Below, in pieces: positions 59,733 through 64,000 of a stretch of 64,000 nucleotides of DNA. Location of the stretch: positions 186,001 to 250,000 of the forward strand of contig CAWAYQ010000001.1 in the NCBI GenBank assembly GCA_963786225.1. The letters run 5' to 3'. The notes beneath the pieces were generated by a model. That model did no database searches. It was not told the origin of the DNA and saw only the letters and a program-made list of their open reading frames with translations. This stretch comes from Flaviflagellibacter sp963786225 (lineage in GTDB: Bacteria > Pseudomonadota > Alphaproteobacteria > Rhizobiales > Methylopilaceae). Position 1 is the stretch's first letter; each line of letters opens with the position of its first letter. The position numbers and the translations under genes are program-made.

Positions 59733-60959
59733 CTAAGAATGGTCGCTGACGGTGGGCCGAACCGTTGTTCCGGGTGGCGGTGCACCTTTGGCCGACATTA
59801 CCACCGCAGCCTCGGCTGGCAGCCCATCCGTTACTTCGACCTGGCCGTTGTCGTTGAGCCCGGTGTTGACGGCGACCCGCGTAATGCGATCGCCGCTGAC
59901 CGTGTAGACGAAGCTCCCGTTGCCGTCGGTCCCGATCGCGGCGCTCGGCACCGTCAGAGCGTCCGTGTGTCGATCCGTCTCCAGCGCGACTTCGGCATAC
60001 ATGCCTGGGTAAAGCCGCTCGTCTGGGTTCGGCAGATCAATCTCGGTACGCATGTTGCGCGTCTGAGCATCCAGACGGCGGGCAAAGCGTGTGATCGTGC
60101 CGACGAGCGACGCGCCATCTAAGCCGAACGGCTTGACGACAGCGACATCCCCGGCACGGACGCGCGGAGCGTCGGCTTCCGGAACGTCGCAGAACACCCG
60201 GATGGTATCGATCCGCTGGACCTTGAAAAGCGGCGTCGTCACGGTCGAGGTGGCGGCCTGGACCAGATCGCCGCGATTGACGAGCCGTTGCGCCACGATG
60301 CCGTCGAAGGGCGCGACGATCTTCGAATAGGCGAGCACCGCCCTTATCCTTTCGACGGTCGCCGCAGCCAGATCGGCCTGTGCCGCGACCGCGGCCTGAT
60401 TGGCCTCCGCCAGGCCGACATCGGCACGGGCGATCGCGGCCTTGGCGCTGATGTCATCGAGCGCCTGATCGCTGACCCAGCGCTCCTCGGTCAGTGTTGC
60501 CGTGCGTTTGAGCGTCACCTCTTGCAGCGCCAGATCCGCTTTGTTGTGGTCGACTTGTCGCTGTGCCGTCTCCAGCATCTTCTGACTGGCGGCCCGCTGG
60601 GCCTCCGCTTCGGCAAGCTCCTTCTCGACTTCCGGCTCTTCGATCACGGCGAGGGTCTGTCCCTGCTTGACGTGGTCGCCGATGTCGACGCGGACCTCCG
60701 ACAGATATCCCGAAACCTTGGCAAAGAGATCGGCATCCTCGAAGGCTTCGAGTGTCGCGTTGCTTTTCAGCGTTCGTGAGACGGTGGCGCGCCGTGGTTG
60801 CACGACCTCGACAGGAAGACGATTGTCGGTCGCGGTCGCGGCAGTCGCTGTCGGCGGCGCTCCAGTGAAACGCATGACCGCAAAACCCAGCACGCCGATA
60901 AGAGTCACGACGGCCAACATCTTGGTCATGGGGGCAGCGCGGAAATTCGGTCTGTTCAT
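59733..60959 (-). CDS. RND efflux periplasmic adaptor subunit
   Basis: 408-residue membrane-fusion protein. N-terminal anchor MTKMLAVVTLIGVLGFAVMR, lipoyl half-motif FAKVSGYLSEVRVDIGDHVK then QGQTLAVIEEPEVEKELAEA, a helical hairpin (about residues 105-205), second lipoyl half YSKIVAPFDGIVAQRLVNRG, and beta-barrel/MP domains ending in GLPAEAAVVMSAKGAPPPGT. It connects the RND pump to an outer-membrane channel. The gene follows the pump gene by 12 bp on the same strand; no outer-membrane factor gene is in the window. Confidence 0.9.
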   Translation of the reverse strand: MNRPNFRAAPMTKMLAVVTLIGVLGFAVMRFTGAPPTATAATATDNRLPVEVVQPRRATVSRTLKSNATLEAFEDADLFAKVSGYLSEVRVDIGDHVKQGQTLAVIEEPEVEKELAEAEAQRAASQKMLETAQRQVDHNKADLALQEVTLKRTATLTEERWVSDQALDDISAKAAIARADVGLAEANQAAVAAQADLAAATVERIRAVLAYSKIVAPFDGIVAQRLVNRGDLVQAATSTVTTPLFKVQRIDTIRVFCDVPEADAPRVRAGDVAVVKPFGLDGASLVGTITRFARRLDAQTRNMRTEIDLPNPDERLYPGMYAEVALETDRHTDALTVPSAAIGTDGNGSFVYTVSGDRITRVAVNTGLNDNGQVEVTDGLPAEAAVVMSAKGAPPPGTTVRPTVSDHS

Positions 60960-60971
60960 GATTGCCTCGAT

Positions 60972-63900
60972 CTACGCCGTTCCTTTGGCCGCAAGGTCAT
61001 CGCCCGCGTCTCCGGCCTCTCGGTCATCGGCAGTCGGAGATCGGGAACCGGGTTCGAAATGAGGACTACGCGGGTCGGTCGGATCGAGCGACACGGATGT
61101 CCGGGAACGATTAGTCTGGAGCATGACGAAGAGCGCCGGCAGCACGATCAGCGTGGCGCAGGTCGCGCCGCCCAGGCCGCCGATCACGGCGCGCCCGAGT
61201 GGTGCCGTCTGCTCGCCGCCCTCGCCGAAGCCGACCGCCATCGGGATCATCCCCGCGATCATCGCGAGGCTGGTCATGAGGATCGGGCGCAACCTGCTGC
61301 ACGCACCGTCGATCGCGGCTTCGCCGGGAGCGCGGCCTTCCAGCCAGTTCCGTTCGGCAAATGTCACGAGCAGAATTGCGTTCGCCACCGCCACGCCGAT
61401 CGACATGATCGCGCCCATGAAGGATTGGATGTTCAGACTGGTTCGGGTGAGCCACAGCGCGATCGCGACGCCGGCGACGACCGCCGGAATGGTCAGCCCC
61501 ACCGCCGCGGCGAGCCGAAACGACTGGAAGTTGGCCGCAAGCAACAGCAGAATGACGCCCGCCGCCACCAAAACACCTATGCGCAACGCCGCGAACATCT
61601 CCTGCATCGGCTGAACTTGGCCTCGCACGGTCACGTTCACCCCTTTGGGCGGCTGTCCCGCGTCGCTGATCGCCTGCTGTACTTGCGCCGCCGCGCGGCC
61701 CAGATCGTCGCCCATTATATTCGCGCTGAGCGTCAGCATCCGCTGCATGTTGTAGCGGTCGTATTCTCCGAGCGCGGTGCCGTTGTCGACAGTGGCGACG
61801 TTGCGCAGATCGATCTGCTGCGCCGCGCGGCGAGCGATCGGGAGGTTCCTCAGCTCCTCCAGCGAGTTCATCCGCTGTTCGGGAATCTCGACCTGGACCT
61901 GGTAGCCGACGCCGGTGGCGGGGTCGGCCCAGTAGTTCGCCGCCGTGTAGCGGCTCGACGACGTGCCCGCGACGACCGACTGTGCCACATCGTTGGCCGT
62001 CACCCCCAGCACGCCGGCTTGCTCGCGATCCACGTTCACGGCCACGGTCGGATAATCGAGTTCCTGTTCGAAGGTGAGGTCGCGCAGCGTCGGGACTTGC
62101 CCCAGCGTGCCGCGAAGTTTCTCCGCGTACTGCCGCGTCTCTGAAAGCTTAGGGCCGCTCACCGCCACTTCGATTGGAGTTGGCGCCCCGAAGCTCATGA
62201 CGCGGCTGACGATGTCGCTTGGCTCGAATGAAAAGCGGACCTCTGGCAGCTCCTCGGCGAGCTTTCGGCGCAACTGTTCCTTCAGCTCTTCGACGCGGAT
62301 TCCGGCGGTCCGCTTGAGCTGTACCTGCAACACCGCCTCTTCGGACCCCGATGACCAGAGATAGATCGTGTTGATCGGGTAGTTGGGCGGCTGCGTACCG
62401 ACGAAGCCGAGGCTGGTCTCCACATTATCCGGTCCAACCTCGCGTTTGATCGCGTCGAGCGTCTGCAAGGCGATCTGCTCGGTACGTTCGATGCGAGTGC
62501 CTGGCGGGGCACGCAGGTGCAACTGGAATTGGCCGGTGTCCACCACCGGAAAAATCTCGGTGCGGAGCGCGCCGCCGATCACAACAATTACGGCCGCGGA
62601 CACAACGAGGTACGAGATCACGACGGTTCGCCGTCGCTCGATGACCGCGCGGGCGAATTGCCCATAGCGGCGACGCAGCCGGTCGAAAAATGTTTCGCGC
62701 GGGCTCCCGTGGTGTGCGCCCCCTGTCCGCAACACCCACACCGACAGCACCGGTACAAAGGTGCTTGAAAGGAGATAGGACGCGACCATCGAGAATCCGA
62801 CCGCCAGGGACAGCGGGACGAACAGGTTGTGTGCCGCGCCGGTCATGAAAAACGCAGGGATGAACACCGCAAGGATGCACAGCATTGCCAGGAAACGCGG
62901 CACCGTCGTCTCCGCCGTCGCCGCAAAGGCGGCCCCGGCGAGGCTGCGACCGCGGGCAAGATGCGTGTGGATGTTCTCGATGGTGACCGTTGCCTCGTCG
63001 ACCAAAATCCCGACAGCCAGCGCCAAGCCACCCAAGGTCATAATATTGATCGTCTGACCCGACACCCAAAGCGCCACTGCGGCCGCCAGGATCGCCAGCG
63101 GGATGTTCAGGACGACGACGAGCGCGCTGCGCCAATCCCGCAGGAACAGCAACACCATGAGCCCGGTCAGAACCGCGCCCAGCGCGCCTTCGAAGGCGAG
63201 GCCGCTGATGGCGCGCGTTACGTAGGGAGATTGGTCGAACTGATAGCTCACCTCGACGTCGTCGGGCAGCGCCGCTTGAAAGCGCGGAAGATTTTCCCTC
63301 ACCGATGCGACGACCGCGAGCGTCGAGGCGTCGGCGCGCTTGGTCACAGGGATGTAGACCGTGCGGCGGCCATCGACCAGCGCATAACCGGTCTGGATGT
63401 CCACGCTATCGTCGACCGAGGCAATATCGCGCAGAAACACTGTCTGCGTACCTTGGGAGCGTACGGGGATATTGTTGAGTTCTTTGATGTCCGAGACGAC
63501 CGAATTGACCGGCACCATCGGCATCAGATCGCCGATGCGAGCATTGCCGGAGGGGCTGACGATGTTGCCCGCGCCGAGCGCACGCACGAGCTCGTCGGGC
63601 GACATGTTGTAGGCGCGCAGTTTGTCCGGATCGGCACGAACGACGATGGTGCGCTGACTCGAGCCGAAAGGGGGTGGCGCCGAGACGCCCGGGAGCGTCG
63701 CGAAAAGTGGCCGGACCTTGAACAGCGCCGCGTCTTGCAGCTCGGCGACCGATCGAGTCTTGCTGGAGAAGACGAGATCGCCAACCGGCACGCCCCCAGC
63801 GTCAAACCGCATGACGAATGGCGGCACGGTCCCGGCCGGCATGAACGCGCGGGCACGGTCGACATAGCCGACGGTTTCGGCCAGCGCCTGGGCCATATCC

Positions 63901-64000
63901 GTGCCGGGGTGAAACTGAAGTTTGACGAGTCCGACGCCTTGGATCGATTTGCTTTCGACGTGCTCGATTCCGGTAATGTAGAGGAAGTGGTACTCGTAGT
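60972..64000 (-). CDS. RND efflux permease, N-terminus outside the window
   Basis: About 1,010 residues visible of roughly 1,040-1,080. Recognised parts: porter-domain segments (VLGVTANDVAQSVVAGTSSS), helix-4 motif LAVGILVDEATVTIENIHTH carrying the proton-relay Asp followed by Glu where AcrB has a second Asp, and C-terminal helices MGAIMSIGVAVANAILLVTF and MIAGMIPMAVGFGEGGEQTA. Hydrophobic/amphiphilic efflux (HAE-like) organisation rather than the heavy-metal class, because the helix-4 sequence lacks the HME pattern. Operon order is pump then adaptor. The frame is open through the window end, where YEYHFLYITGIEHVESKSIQ is still typical RND sequence. Confidence 0.93.
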   Translation of the reverse strand, partial: YEYHFLYITGIEHVESKSIQGVGLVKLQFHPGTDMAQALAETVGYVDRARAFMPAGTVPPFVMRFDAGGVPVGDLVFSSKTRSVAELQDAALFKVRPLFATLPGVSAPPPFGSSQRTIVVRADPDKLRAYNMSPDELVRALGAGNIVSPSGNARIGDLMPMVPVNSVVSDIKELNNIPVRSQGTQTVFLRDIASVDDSVDIQTGYALVDGRRTVYIPVTKRADASTLAVVASVRENLPRFQAALPDDVEVSYQFDQSPYVTRAISGLAFEGALGAVLTGLMVLLFLRDWRSALVVVLNIPLAILAAAVALWVSGQTINIMTLGGLALAVGILVDEATVTIENIHTHLARGRSLAGAAFAATAETTVPRFLAMLCILAVFIPAFFMTGAAHNLFVPLSLAVGFSMVASYLLSSTFVPVLSVWVLRTGGAHHGSPRETFFDRLRRRYGQFARAVIERRRTVVISYLVVSAAVIVVIGGALRTEIFPVVDTGQFQLHLRAPPGTRIERTEQIALQTLDAIKREVGPDNVETSLGFVGTQPPNYPINTIYLWSSGSEEAVLQVQLKRTAGIRVEELKEQLRRKLAEELPEVRFSFEPSDIVSRVMSFGAPTPIEVAVSGPKLSETRQYAEKLRGTLGQVPTLRDLTFEQELDYPTVAVNVDREQAGVLGVTANDVAQSVVAGTSSSRYTAANYWADPATGVGYQVQVEIPEQRMNSLEELRNLPIARRAAQQIDLRNVATVDNGTALGEYDRYNMQRMLTLSANIMGDDLGRAAAQVQQAISDAGQPPKGVNVTVRGQVQPMQEMFAALRIGVLVAAGVILLLLAANFQSFRLAAAVGLTIPAVVAGVAIALWLTRTSLNIQSFMGAIMSIGVAVANAILLVTFAERNWLEGRAPGEAAIDGACSRLRPILMTSLAMIAGMIPMAVGFGEGGEQTAPLGRAVIGGLGGATCATLIVLPALFVMLQTNRSRTSVSLDPTDPRSPHFEPGSRSPTADDREAGDAGDDLAAKGTA

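Overview
The window is GC-rich DNA from an alphaproteobacterium, almost certainly a member of Hyphomicrobiales (Rhizobiales). The evidence is the gene content: a growth-pole-ring-like giant protein with a CtrA-type site upstream, a RibB with a decayed GTP cyclohydrolase II half, a Mur/Fur-like double operator in front of sitABCD, neighbouring YcjX and YcjF-like genes, an LpxH-type phosphoesterase beside a GT4 glycosyltransferase, and small proteins typical of the order (DUF2239, DUF3606, DUF3828). I cannot name the genus. I saw no rRNA, tRNA, CRISPR array or complete insertion sequence.

Layout. 1-1.9 kb: a partial azoreductase and an SMR efflux gene face a divergent LysR regulator. 2-4.7 kb: a frameshifted PfpI-family gene, an MFS remnant and a frameshifted DHA2 transporter lie among long intergenic repeats. 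4.7-6.4 kb: an AT-richer patch with a decayed PD-(D/E)XK nuclease. 6.5-10.1 kb: sitABCD manganese importer. 10.2-14 kb: aroC, ribB and an AbrB-type membrane protein separated by repeats. 14.1-21.6 kb: small envelope proteins, SDR, YcjF-like and YcjX, SixA, an HPt protein, ferredoxin and a ferredoxin/flavodoxin reductase. 22.3-27.6 kb: a coiled-coil giant of about 1,775 residues. 27.8-29.3 kb: DUF2239, a GIY-YIG remnant and an EF-hand protein. 29.4-33.1 kb: an Mla-type lipid transport operon. 33.1-35.3 kb: an enolase-superfamily epimerase and two conserved proteins. 36-42.3 kb: an ABC uptake operon (permease frameshifted) with a beta-decarboxylating-type dehydrogenase, convergent with a haloacetate-dehalogenase-like hydrolase. 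42.4-46.5 kb: GT4, phosphoesterase, thiD with TPP riboswitch, EamA exporter. 46.7-54.8 kb: tandem secreted Cache-like paralogues with a decayed third copy, small stress-type proteins, a CDF remnant and an orphan histidine kinase. 55.2-64 kb: metal and toxicant resistance, with chrB-chrA, a NicO exporter preceded by two tiny genes, a DUF1259 protein and an RND pump cut by the window end.

Several units fit together. The dehalogenase and the ABC operon share a 12-base promoter motif and may serve one catabolic route. ThiD is under thiamine-pyrophosphate control. SitABCD has paired 17-bp operators. The last 9 kb is an export and detoxification block.

Three genes (pfpI, the DHA2 transporter, the ABC permease) each carry what looks like one extra base. 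Either the sequence has indel errors or these genes are recently broken; this matters for anyone using the annotation.
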